Source: JBCBJZ01 sp038522635
GTDB lineage: Bacteria; Pseudomonadota; Alphaproteobacteria; Rhizobiales; Hyphomicrobiaceae
Direction of reading: 5' to 3'
Length of the DNA stretch: 29,624 bases
Assembly: GCA_038522635.1 (NCBI GenBank)
Contig: JBCBJZ010000026.1
Coordinates: forward strand, 1-29,624
How positions within the stretch are numbered: position 1 is the stretch's first letter; each line of letters starts with the position of its first letter. A program made the position numbers and the translations under genes. Positions 1 to 7,584 of this stretch are shown here, piece after piece. Below the pieces are notes generated by a model. It was not told where the DNA came from. It saw nothing but the letters and a program-made list of their open reading frames with translations, and searched no databases.

Positions 1-160
1 GCCGGCCCCAAGGTTGCCATCATTCGCCGACCTCGTTGGAGCTGAGTGGTTCGGATGCCGAAGCCAGCCTATAAGGTCGCGTGCCGGGTGATCGAACCGA
101 ACCGTCAGGCTGCGCTTTTTGATACTCGGCGCCGTTGCAAACCGATTGAGGGTGCTTCCG

Positions 161-1651
161 ATGGGCCCACATGACGCCAAGGCCATCCCTACTGTTCCGG
201 TCGCTTTGCACGCGCCCCACGACGTGGTCTCGTATGGCGAGCCTGCCAGCTTCAGCCATGCCGAACCCGGGGCGACCACCGCCACGTCGTTGCGCGCAGA
301 TATCGCCCACTGGACCGGCGTGCTCTCAGCCCCGGTCACCAATGCCGATGGGCTCTACGACAATCTTACGGCCGTCTATCAGGCGCTGATGCTGGCCGAC
401 CTCAAACGCTACGAACCTGAGCGGGTTGCCCATGAAGCGCCCGAACTGCTGCAGGACGTTTTTCAGATGCGCCTTGCTCTGCGCGATCAGATCGCGGGCT
501 GGGAACGGCGCGGTCTGATGAGCGTACCGGTGCAAAAGGCGATGCGGGCTGTGTTTCGCGCCTCGCGCTACACTGCAGATATGATCGGCGAAGTGATGAT
601 CGGCTTTGCGCGCATCAATGAGGATGATGAGCCCTATAAAGGGTTCACGGGTGGGGCTGGTTACACGCTGTTCGCCCCGCCGTTCGCCAATCCGCGCGGG
701 CTGCTGACGTTCAAATCGGGCGATGTGCTGCTCATGCGCGGGCTCGCCCATAATTCCGCGGCCATCGCCCGTATCGGCGATGTCGACAGCCAGTTTTCGC
801 ACGTCGGCATGGTCTACGTGGACGACGGTGGCCGCCCGTTCATCGTGGAGAGCTTGATCGAGACCGGTGCCACCATCAGCCCGCTGCACAAGACCCTCGA
901 GAACGGCCTGGTGCGTGCGGTTCTGTTCCGCCATCACGACGAGGGGCTCGCTGACCGCGCAGCCCGCTGGATCCATCAGTTCGTGCGTGACAGTCTTGAT
1001 GGCAAACGCCCGCGTGTGCACTACGATTTTCAGATGCGGATGGACAACCAGGACGAGCTTTTCTGCTCTGAACTGGTGCGCTACGCCTATGCGGAAGCAA
1101 GCAAGGGCGCGCTGATCCTGCCCACCTTCATGACGCAGTTCGACATGCAAAACCGCGACTTCCTCCACCGCATCGGCGTTGAGGTGGACCACGCCTTTGC
1201 GCCTGGCGACATCGAGATGGAGCCCTCGTTCCAAGTGGTCGCGGAGTGGCGGGACTACCGCGCAACGTGGAACCTGCGGATTAAAGATATGGTGATGGAT
1301 AAGCTGTTTGAGTGGATGGACGCCTATGACATGCGTTTCCGCGAAACCTTCATCACACGGTTGATCGGGTGGTTCGGCCGCGTGGCGAGTTATCTGTCGC
1401 CTGGCGCCAAGCGCCTCATCGAGGACGTGATCCCGCAGGTGCCCAAGAACATGACGCGGCGGCAGATCGCGACGGTCGCCATGTTGCACGCGACCGCGCA
1501 GCCGGTGTTCGAGATGCTGCGCGATATCGACCAACAGGAAGTGCAGCGGACAGGCCGGCCCCTGCACCCCAGGGTATACCGCGAGGAGCTTGAGCGCATG
1601 CGCCGCGAAGGCGCCGGCCGGTTGGGATATTTGCGCGGGCGGGTGCATTAG
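161..1651 (+). CDS. YiiX-like permuted papain-fold (NlpC/P60-related) hydrolase
   Basis: Predicted cysteine amidase/peptidase of the circularly permuted papain group typified by YiiX/YaeF (peptidase family C92). In a 496-residue protein the core lies near residues 185-340. A GDV strand-start motif (187-189) precedes SHVG with the likely catalytic His214. IVES holds a conserved Glu230, and FCSEL supplies the likely nucleophile Cys302. The order His before Cys is the permuted arrangement. About 180 N-terminal and 150 C-terminal residues flank the domain and match nothing I recognise. No signal peptide is evident. ATG 161 is preferred because GAGGG lies about 8 bases upstream; an in-frame TTG at 119 would add 14 residues. 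Members of this fold cut or form amide bonds in cell-wall peptides or lipids; the substrate here is unknown. It sits upstream of lpxD, but 342 bases separate them, so an operon is not assured. Confidence 0.75.
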   Translation: MGPHDAKAIPTVPVALHAPHDVVSYGEPASFSHAEPGATTATSLRADIAHWTGVLSAPVTNADGLYDNLTAVYQALMLADLKRYEPERVAHEAPELLQDVFQMRLALRDQIAGWERRGLMSVPVQKAMRAVFRASRYTADMIGEVMIGFARINEDDEPYKGFTGGAGYTLFAPPFANPRGLLTFKSGDVLLMRGLAHNSAAIARIGDVDSQFSHVGMVYVDDGGRPFIVESLIETGATISPLHKTLENGLVRAVLFRHHDEGLADRAARWIHQFVRDSLDGKRPRVHYDFQMRMDNQDELFCSELVRYAYAEASKGALILPTFMTQFDMQNRDFLHRIGVEVDHAFAPGDIEMEPSFQVVAEWRDYRATWNLRIKDMVMDKLFEWMDAYDMRFRETFITRLIGWFGRVASYLSPGAKRLIEDVIPQVPKNMTRRQIATVAMLHATAQPVFEMLRDIDQQEVQRTGRPLHPRVYREELERMRREGAGRLGYLRGRVH

Positions 1652-1734
1652 CGCGGGTCGATCATCGCTCGCGGCATGACGAGCGCCAGCGTTGACCGCC
1701 GTGGCAGGGTTCGCCCGTGCCGGCTTGGGCCGCC

Positions 1735-1794
1735 TTAGATCATCGGACGATTGATCGGGTACATCATAGGTGAGCCCGTCCAAAGATGATCTAA
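1735..1794. repeat. Inverted repeat pair TTAGATCATC / GATGATCTAA
   Basis: A perfect 10-base inverted repeat (1735-1744 and 1785-1794) encloses 40 bases in the gap before lpxD. The same GATGATCTA word recurs at 19376 and 29561, next to other repeat sequence, so this is probably part of the dispersed CTAG-type repeat family rather than an operator. The rest of the 1652-1993 gap shows no convincing gene. Confidence 0.5.
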
Positions 1795-1805
1795 TCTCAA
1801 ACTGC

Positions 1806-1839
1806 AGAGCAACTTTGGGCGCTTTGCGCCCGTTGCTCT
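1806..1839. repeat. Stem-loop with TTT bulge (repeat family / possible terminator)
   Basis: AGAGCAAC pairs with GTTGCTCT and GGGCGC pairs with GCGCCC. This gives 14 base pairs interrupted only by a TTT bulge on the 5' side, and closed by a TTT loop. No T-run follows, and the hairpin is about 155 bases past the upstream stop codon, so it is not a classic intrinsic terminator. Its right arm is the reverse complement of sequence at 29570-29585. Confidence 0.6.
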
Positions 1840-1993
1840 GGGCTTGTCCTGGGCCTCGCTTGTGTGCCTCAGGGCGCTGTTGTATGCGTCGCGACAGCGG
1901 GACGGGCGGGGTCAGGTGGCTTCAAGCAGCCGTCTTGATGGAACGTGGAACGATCGCAGCGGTCGTCCACCGGCTTGAAGGCAACGTCGGCGC

Positions 1994-3085
1994 ATGGAAC
2001 ACCCGGGCTTCTTTAAGCGCGAAGGCCCCTTTTCGATCGCGCGTGTGGCCGAGGCCGCACAGGCGCAAATGCAAGAAGGGCAGAGCGGTCTTGGCGAGCT
2101 TCATAGCGTGCGCCCCCTCGCTCTCGCCGATGCCACCGCCGTGTCGTTCTTCGACAACCGCAAGTACCTTGATGATCTCCAGCGCACGCAGGCCGCCGCT
2201 TGCTTCGTGAAGCCTAACGACGCCGCGAAACTGCCTGCCGGGACCATGGCGCTGATTACCAAGCAGCCCTACCACGCGTTCGCCCGCGCGCTGCACCTGT
2301 TCTATCCCACCGGTCACCACAGCCAGGTCTATGCCCCCTCGGGCGAGGCCATCGCGCCTGTGAGGACGGGGGCGGATGCTGGGACTGCGGCCGCGTTGAT
2401 CCACCCGGATGCAGACATCGAAGAGGGGGCCATCATCGAGCCGGGTGCCGTCATCGGCTGTGAGGCGCAAGTTGGCCGCGGTGCGCGCATCACAGCTGGC
2501 GCCGTTGTCGGCTACCGCTGCTGCGTTGGCCGCAACAGCTACGTGGGACCGGGCGCCAGCGTGGTGCACGCGCTGATCGGCGACCGTGTCATCATCCACG
2601 CGGGCGTCCGCGTCGGACAGGATGGTTTTGGCTTCGCGCTGGGCGCGGGCGGGCACATCAAAGTGCCCCAAATCGGCCGTGTGGTTATCCAGGACGATGT
2701 CGAGATCGGCGCCAATTCCAGCATCGACCGAGGCGCCCTTGAGGACACGATCATCGGGCAGGGCACCAAAATTGATAATCTCGTGCAGATCGGGCACAAC
2801 GTGGTCACCGGGCGGGGTTGCGTGATCGTCGCGATGAGCGGCATCGCCGGCTCAACGACATTGGGCGACGGCGTGATCATGGGAGCGGCCAGCGGGATCG
2901 CCGGCCACGTCAAAATCGGGAACGGCGTGCAGATCGCGGGTGCCTCGCACGTGAAGGATGATTTGGAGGACGGCGCGATTGTCGGGGGCACGCCAGCGCG
3001 CCCGTTCCGCGATTGGGCCCGCGAGATTGCAGCGCTGCGCAAACTTGGAATGCGTGCGCACACGATGGCGAAGCGCAAGTCTTAA
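1994..3085 (+). CDS. lpxD: UDP-3-O-(3-hydroxyacyl)glucosamine N-acyltransferase LpxD
   Basis: Third step of lipid A synthesis: transfers a 3-hydroxyacyl chain from acyl-ACP to the amino group of UDP-3-O-acylglucosamine in the cytoplasm. The 363 residues show the usual layout. An N-terminal uridine-binding domain (about 1-115) opens with HPGFFKREGPF. A left-handed beta helix of hexapeptide repeats follows (about 125-330). A C-terminal helical tail (about 335-363) closes it. His268 in NLVQIGHNV matches the catalytic histidine. The length is normal for the family. The ATG gives the expected N-terminus; the nearest Shine-Dalgarno-like bases, GAAGG, lie rather far upstream (12 bases). In many alphaproteobacteria bamA precedes lpxD; here it does not. 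fabZ follows after 194 bases. Confidence 0.96.
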   Translation: MEHPGFFKREGPFSIARVAEAAQAQMQEGQSGLGELHSVRPLALADATAVSFFDNRKYLDDLQRTQAAACFVKPNDAAKLPAGTMALITKQPYHAFARALHLFYPTGHHSQVYAPSGEAIAPVRTGADAGTAAALIHPDADIEEGAIIEPGAVIGCEAQVGRGARITAGAVVGYRCCVGRNSYVGPGASVVHALIGDRVIIHAGVRVGQDGFGFALGAGGHIKVPQIGRVVIQDDVEIGANSSIDRGALEDTIIGQGTKIDNLVQIGHNVVTGRGCVIVAMSGIAGSTTLGDGVIMGAASGIAGHVKIGNGVQIAGASHVKDDLEDGAIVGGTPARPFRDWAREIAALRKLGMRAHTMAKRKS

Positions 3086-3187
3086 GAGCGTTAAAGGTCT
3101 GCGGTGTTGCAAGCGGTGGAGCGGTAAGCTTTACGGTGGATCGAGCGCAGCAATGAGGGTTGGCCCGCATCGCAACAACACAGGCAA

Positions 3188-3221
3188 CCTAGAGCGAAAC
3201 GGTTCGCCCTTTGGGTCTAGG
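3188..3221. repeat. Bulged palindrome CCTAGA...TCTAGG
   Basis: The outer arms CCTAGA/TCTAGG and inner arms GCGAA/TTCGC (loop ACGG) form a bulged hairpin in the lpxD-fabZ gap, 58 bases before fabZ. The embedded CTAGAGC word resembles the start of the CTAG-type repeats elsewhere in the window. A role as attenuator or mRNA-processing site is possible but unproven. Confidence 0.35.
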
Positions 3222-3279
3222 ACTGGCACAGACAGCTGGGCCAGGCGCGGCAAAGTTAAGGTGACGGAGCAGGACGACG

Positions 3280-3768
3280 ATGAGCGAGACGGACCCGGAA
3301 CGGGTTTTGGAGACAGCGGACATTGCGCGCGTATTGCAACTACTTCCGCATCGCTATCCCTTTCTGCTGGTTGACCGCATCATCGACATGGACCGCGATG
3401 AGAGCGGCACCGGCATCAAAAATGTGACGATCAACGAGCCCTTCTTTCAGGGACACTTTCCGGGTTACCCCGTCATGCCCGGCGTGCTTCTGATCGAGGG
3501 ATTGGCGCAAACGGCAGGCGCGCTCTGCGTGCATTCGCTGGGTGCGCAATACAAGCCGCAGATCGTTTATTTCATGGGCATCGATCGCGCGAAATTCCGC
3601 AAACCGGTGGTGCCCGGCCATCAACTGCACTTCCACGTACGCAAGATCCGAAGCCGGGGCCGTGCCTGGCGGTTTTACGGCGAAGCCAAGGTCGATGGTC
3701 AGGTGGTGGCCGAAGCCGAGGTGAGCGCGATGATTGTGGATTCAGACAGTGTCGCAAACCAAACCTGA
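3280..3768 (+). CDS. fabZ: 3-hydroxyacyl-[ACP] dehydratase FabZ
   Basis: Dehydrates (3R)-hydroxyacyl-ACP to trans-2-enoyl-ACP in fatty acid elongation, and competes with LpxA/LpxD for hydroxyacyl-ACP; this is why it commonly sits in lpx clusters. The 162-residue hot-dog-fold protein has LLPHRYPFLLVD near residue 21. It then has FQGHFPGYPVMPGVLLIEG with catalytic His59 and Glu73. The ATG is preceded by GGAG about 10 bases upstream (in cggagcagga). Its last 20 bases overlap the likely lpxA start, so the two are translationally linked. Confidence 0.97.
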   Translation: MSETDPERVLETADIARVLQLLPHRYPFLLVDRIIDMDRDESGTGIKNVTINEPFFQGHFPGYPVMPGVLLIEGLAQTAGALCVHSLGAQYKPQIVYFMGIDRAKFRKPVVPGHQLHFHVRKIRSRGRAWRFYGEAKVDGQVVAEAEVSAMIVDSDSVANQT

Positions 3769-4564
3769 GACCACGATCCATCCAAGCGCCATTGTGGATG
3801 CGGGCGCAAAGCTCGGCAGTGGCGTGAGCATCGGCCCGTTCTGCGTGGTCGGCCCGCATGTCACGCTGGGCGATGGTTGTCGCCTGCACGCTCATGTGGT
3901 GGTCGAAGGCCATACCGTGATGGGCGAAGCGTGCGAGGTGTTCCCGTTCGCGGTCCTTGGCACCGCGCCGCAGGATTTGAAGTTTGCCGGTGAAGAGAGC
4001 CGCCTTGAGATCGGTGCGCGCAACCGCATCCGCGAACACGTCACGATGAACCCAGGCACGGCTGGCGATGCGCTGCTGACGCGCGTGGGCAGCGATGGCC
4101 TGTTCATGGTGGGCTCCCACGTGGCCCACGATTGCCGCGTTGGCAACAACGTCATCCTTGCAAATAACGCGACGTTGGCGGGCCATTGCGAGGTCGGCGA
4201 CTTTGCCATTCTCGGCGGGCTCTCCGCCGTGCATCAGTTCGTGCGGATCGGCGCCCACGCCTTTCTTGGCGGCATGTCCGGGCTTGAGAACGACCTCATC
4301 CCCTACGGTGTCGCCGTCGGCGATCGCGCGGCCCTGCAAGGGCTCAACATCGTCGGGCTGAAGCGGCGCGCGTTCAACCGCGATCAGATCCACACGTTGC
4401 GCAACGCGTACCGGTTGCTGTTCTCCGATGAGGGGACCCTGCTTGAACGTCTCGCGGACGTTGAAGCGATGTTCGGCGAGGACGAGGGCTGCGCGCACAT
4501 CATCGCGTTCATCAAGGCGCGCTCTGACCGGCGCTTGTGCGTGCCGCGTTCGACCACGGAGTAG
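3749..4564 (+). CDS. lpxA: Acyl-ACP--UDP-N-acetylglucosamine O-acyltransferase LpxA
   Basis: First step of lipid A synthesis: moves a 3-hydroxyacyl chain from ACP to the 3-OH of UDP-GlcNAc. The 271-residue protein has hexapeptide beta-helix repeats from about residue 8 to 185, and a C-terminal helical domain ending in IKARSDRRLC. His127 in the SHVAHDC motif corresponds to the catalytic histidine. The GTG at 3749 gives the family N-terminus (MSQTKPETTIHPSAIVD) and lies inside the end of fabZ; a TTG at 3734 would add five residues. The length is normal. lpxI starts 6 bases after the stop. Confidence 0.95.
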   Translation: MSQTKPETTIHPSAIVDAGAKLGSGVSIGPFCVVGPHVTLGDGCRLHAHVVVEGHTVMGEACEVFPFAVLGTAPQDLKFAGEESRLEIGARNRIREHVTMNPGTAGDALLTRVGSDGLFMVGSHVAHDCRVGNNVILANNATLAGHCEVGDFAILGGLSAVHQFVRIGAHAFLGGMSGLENDLIPYGVAVGDRAALQGLNIVGLKRRAFNRDQIHTLRNAYRLLFSDEGTLLERLADVEAMFGEDEGCAHIIAFIKARSDRRLCVPRSTTE

Positions 4565-4569
4565 GCGGC

Positions 4570-6225
4570 GTGGACGCGCGCGCGGGCCGCGAAGCGCTTG
4601 CGCCCTCGCAGGCGGCGGGTGGCACTGAGCCCCAGCTTGCGTCGCAGGTTGTGGGGCGCGCGTCGGTCGTGCGCGAGGGGCGCGAAGCATCCCAAGGGCC
4701 TGGTCATCGCGTAGCCGGCCCGCTTGGCATCCTCGCTGGCGGTGGTTCATTGCCAACAGCGGTGGCTCGCGAGGTGACAGCTCGGGGCGAAGACGTTCAT
4801 ATCGTCGGGCTGCGCGGTGAAGCCGATCAAGCGATCGAAGCCTACAGCCACGATTGGGTCTATTGGGGTGCGATCGGCGCGTTGTTGCGCGCTTTCCGCA
4901 GCGCAGGCGTAAGGCGCTTGGCGATCGTGGGCAGCGTCACGCGCCCGGACCTCGCCCACATCCGCCCGGACCTCGGGTTCTTCACGCACCTGCCAGCCCT
5001 GCTGAAGCTCATGCGCGGCGGCGACGACAGTGTGCTCTCCCGCGTGGTTCGGTTTTTTGAGCGCCGCGGCTTCGACGTGGTCGGCGTGCATGACGTGGCG
5101 CCCACGCTTGTGGTGGGTGAGGCGGCCCTCGTTGAAGGCGCGATCACCGCCACGCACCAGCGGGATATGACGCTCGGCGCCCAGTTGCTCGACCGGCTGG
5201 GGCCGTTCGACATCGGGCAGGCGGCGGTTGTGCGGGAGGGGCGCGTGCTCGGCATCGAGGCGGCCGAAGGCACCGACCGTTTGCTTGAGCGCGTGGCCGT
5301 GCTGGACGGGCGCGCGCTGACGCCACCGACCACGCCGCCTGAGGCTGAGGCTGATGGGGCAGCGCACGCGTGGCCAAACGGCGTGCTGATCAAACGTCCT
5401 AAGCCCGGTCAGGAATTGCGGGTTGATATGCCAGCCATCGGGCCGCGCACGATCGAAGGGTGCGCGCGCGCTGCGCTAGCGGGGCTGGCGTTGCGGAGCG
5501 GCCAGGTGCTGATCGCTGAGCGCGAAGAGACGGTGGCGCGGGCGACCGCGTCCGGACTGTTTATCCTGGGCCGGGCCGACGGGGGTGAGCAAAGTGATGA
5601 GGATGGCGCGGGTACGGCTGCGCCAACGCCGAACGGGGCATCGGACGCAGGCCGGGCTGCTCAGCCTACCCGCAAAGTGCGAGCGCACGATGAAGCGCGC
5701 ATCGATCACATCACCGTGGTGCGCGCGGCCACCCCGCAGCGTGCTCATCCTGACGTTGAACTCGCGCTTGGCCGCTACCGCGCGCCGGCGCCCGCCAAGA
5801 TCCGCAGCGATGTGGTGAAAGCGGCGCAGATCACACGCGCGCTGCAGCCTTTCACGACCGGGCAGGCGGTGATCGTGGCCCAGCATTACGTGCTCGCGGT
5901 GCAGGCTGGCGAAGACCTTCTGGCACTGATCGAGCGTGCTGCCACCTTGCGCCAGTGGGGCAGGCGTCAGGCCCGCCGCCGACTGGGCGTCCTCTTCATC
6001 GCGCGCTTCGATGCGCCGTTTCGGCGGCAACGCGCGGCAGGAGAGGAGGTTGCGGCGTGGTGTGCGTTGATCCAATCGACGGCTGATGCACGGCTCGCCG
6101 GCATCGCAATGGGCGAGCAGGCGCTGGCGATGGGCCACGATCAACCGTCCGTGGTCAAGGCTGCCGCTGCGGTGCGGCTGCACCTCATCGTTCACCGAAC
6201 CGAGCCGAGGCGTGCGAGCACCTGA
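4570..6225 (+). CDS. lpxI: UDP-2,3-diacylglucosamine pyrophosphatase LpxI with a second, degenerate LpxI-C-like module
   Basis: LpxI hydrolyses UDP-2,3-diacylglucosamine to lipid X and UMP, replacing LpxH. The GTG at 4570 has GGAG 8 bases upstream, overlapping the lpxA stop; this gives 551 residues, about twice the usual 270-290. After a roughly 50-residue leader the canonical protein runs from LGILAGGG (about 52) through SVTRPDLAHIRPD (about 122). It continues through LGPFDIGQA (210-218), KRPKPGQELRVDMPAIGPRT (275-294; its Asp is the likely catalytic residue) and GLFILG (about 334). A low-complexity linker (about 337-380) leads to residues 410-541. There LQPFTTGQAVIV...VLAVQAGE and LAGIAMGEQAL align in order with LGPFDIGQAAVV...VLGIEAAE and LAGLALRSGQVL of the first copy. 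The catalytic segment is not conserved in the second copy. LpxI activity is well supported; the role of the extension is unknown. lpxB overlaps by one base. Confidence 0.9.
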   Translation: MDARAGREALAPSQAAGGTEPQLASQVVGRASVVREGREASQGPGHRVAGPLGILAGGGSLPTAVAREVTARGEDVHIVGLRGEADQAIEAYSHDWVYWGAIGALLRAFRSAGVRRLAIVGSVTRPDLAHIRPDLGFFTHLPALLKLMRGGDDSVLSRVVRFFERRGFDVVGVHDVAPTLVVGEAALVEGAITATHQRDMTLGAQLLDRLGPFDIGQAAVVREGRVLGIEAAEGTDRLLERVAVLDGRALTPPTTPPEAEADGAAHAWPNGVLIKRPKPGQELRVDMPAIGPRTIEGCARAALAGLALRSGQVLIAEREETVARATASGLFILGRADGGEQSDEDGAGTAAPTPNGASDAGRAAQPTRKVRAHDEARIDHITVVRAATPQRAHPDVELALGRYRAPAPAKIRSDVVKAAQITRALQPFTTGQAVIVAQHYVLAVQAGEDLLALIERAATLRQWGRRQARRRLGVLFIARFDAPFRRQRAAGEEVAAWCALIQSTADARLAGIAMGEQALAMGHDQPSVVKAAAAVRLHLIVHRTEPRRAST

Positions 6226-7424
6226 TGGCGGATGCGAACGTTCCATGGCGGGTGGCGGTGGTTGCGGGGGAGCACTCCGGCGACCGCCTTGGCGCCGATC
6301 TGATCAAGGCACTGCGGTCGCGCACGCCTCGCGCGATCACCTTCATGGGCGTCGGAGGTCCGGCCATGGAGGCGGCTGGCGTGCGTTCGCTGTTCCCGCT
6401 CGATGAGATCGCGGTGATGGGCCCTGTCGCGATCGCCAAACGCTTGCCGTTGTTGCTACGCCGCGGCCGCGAAAGCGTGGCAGCCGTCCTCGCCTTTGAG
6501 CCGGACGTCCTGGTGTTGATCGACGCGCCGGAATTCACGCACCGCGTGGCGCAACGGGTGCGACGGGCAGCACCCCAGATTGCGACCGTCAAATACGTCT
6601 CGCCGTCGGTATGGGCATGGCGGCCTGGGCGGGCGAAAGCGATGCGGCCTTACATCGACCATTTGCTGGCGCTGCTGCCGTTCGAGCCTGACGCGCACGC
6701 ACGCCTGGGCGGGCCGGCGTGCACCTATGTGGGGCACCCGCTGAGCACCCAGGTCGACCGGTTGCGGGCGATCGATCCAGCACCGCTCGCGTCCCGCCTG
6801 GGTCTGCGCGATGAGGCGACACCCATCCTGGTACTGCCCGGCAGCCGCATGTCCGAAGCGAGCCGGTTGCTGGCGCCGTTCGGTGAGACGATCGCGCGGC
6901 TCAGCGAAACGCATGGACCGCTTGAGGTGCTGATCCCGGCGGTGCCCCGCTTGCGTGAGATCATCGCACATGAGACCGCATCGTGGCCCGCGCGTGCGCA
7001 CCTGCTTGAGGGTGATGACGACAAGTTCGCAAGTTTCCGCCTGGCGCAGGCAGCGCTTGCCGCGTCAGGGACGGTGACGTTGGAATTGGCGGCTGCGGGC
7101 ACACCGATGGTGGTGGCCTACAAGGTGGAGCGCTGGACGGGGCCGATCTTCCGCTGGCTGATCACCGCGCCATCGGCGGTGTTGGCCAACCTCGTGCTCG
7201 GGCGCAATGCCTTTCCCGAGTTCATCCAGGAAGACTGCACGCCCGCCAAGTTGACCCCTGCGTTGGCTGCGTTGCTCAACCCGGGGGACGCGCTGGATGC
7301 ACAAAGAGCCGCGCTCGATGAGATCCCAGATCGCCTCAAGCTGCCCGATGGCGCCAACCCGAGCGCCACCGCGGCCGATGTCGTCCTCGACATGCTTAAA
7401 CGGCGCTCGGGCGGTGTGGCTTAG
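6225..7424 (+). CDS. lpxB: Lipid-A-disaccharide synthase LpxB
   Basis: Condenses lipid X with UDP-2,3-diacylglucosamine to form lipid A disaccharide phosphate at the inner face of the inner membrane (GT19 family). The 399 residues show the family landmarks in order: AGEHSGDRLGADL near residue 14, GVGGPAM near 43, VLIDAPEF near 97, KYVSPSVWAWRPGRAKAM near 124-141, LLPFEP, YVGHPL, VLPGSRMSE and ASGTVTLELAAAGTPMVVAYK. The usual Ala of the AGEASGD motif is His here. The ATG shares its A with the lpxI stop (TGATG), implying coupled translation; the two proteins also act in sequence. It is the last gene of the lpx cluster, followed by a repeat element and a convergent gene. Confidence 0.96.
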   Translation: MADANVPWRVAVVAGEHSGDRLGADLIKALRSRTPRAITFMGVGGPAMEAAGVRSLFPLDEIAVMGPVAIAKRLPLLLRRGRESVAAVLAFEPDVLVLIDAPEFTHRVAQRVRRAAPQIATVKYVSPSVWAWRPGRAKAMRPYIDHLLALLPFEPDAHARLGGPACTYVGHPLSTQVDRLRAIDPAPLASRLGLRDEATPILVLPGSRMSEASRLLAPFGETIARLSETHGPLEVLIPAVPRLREIIAHETASWPARAHLLEGDDDKFASFRLAQAALAASGTVTLELAAAGTPMVVAYKVERWTGPIFRWLITAPSAVLANLVLGRNAFPEFIQEDCTPAKLTPALAALLNPGDALDAQRAALDEIPDRLKLPDGANPSATAADVVLDMLKRRSGGVA

Positions 7425-7466
7425 CGCTAGGCCGGCCGAAGTTGGGGCAACCTGATGCCGACCATG

Positions 7467-7567
7467 CTAGCGTCGGTTCGCTTCAGCTTGAAGCGGAACC
7501 GACATCTAGCTTTTGGTTTGCCGTTCATCTTTCGCCTCTGGTGAGTCTACCTGAAGCGGATGAACTC
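7467..7567 (+). repeat. Two-hairpin interspersed repeat, copy 1
   Basis: Hairpin A (7467-7509) runs from CTAG to CTAG: GTCGGTTC-GCTTCA pairs with TGAAGC-GAACCGAC, with one bulged G. A T-rich spacer (cttttggtttgcc) follows. Hairpin B (7523-7565) has outer arms GTTCATC/GATGAAC, a TTT bulge, then a roughly 11-bp imperfect stem. It lies between convergent lpxB and the minus-strand gene ending at 7585, where it could also terminate transcription. Related copies are at 10138 and 18333. Confidence 0.8.
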
Positions 7568-7584
7568 TAAGCCGCCGCCGGCTT

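Noticed and set aside
1..160. Possible 3' end of an upstream gene at the left edge.
   Set aside because: All three plus frames close within the first 90 bases and none shows a recognisable C-terminus; no call can be supported.
326..1783. A 485-codon minus-strand open frame opposite the YiiX-like gene.
   Set aside because: The plus strand encodes a protein with clear catalytic motifs; the antisense frame has no recognisable domain and typical shadow composition.
1922..2797. A 291-codon minus-strand frame opposite lpxD.
   Set aside because: The Asp/Ala/Val-rich composition is the antisense image of hexapeptide repeats; lpxD is certain.
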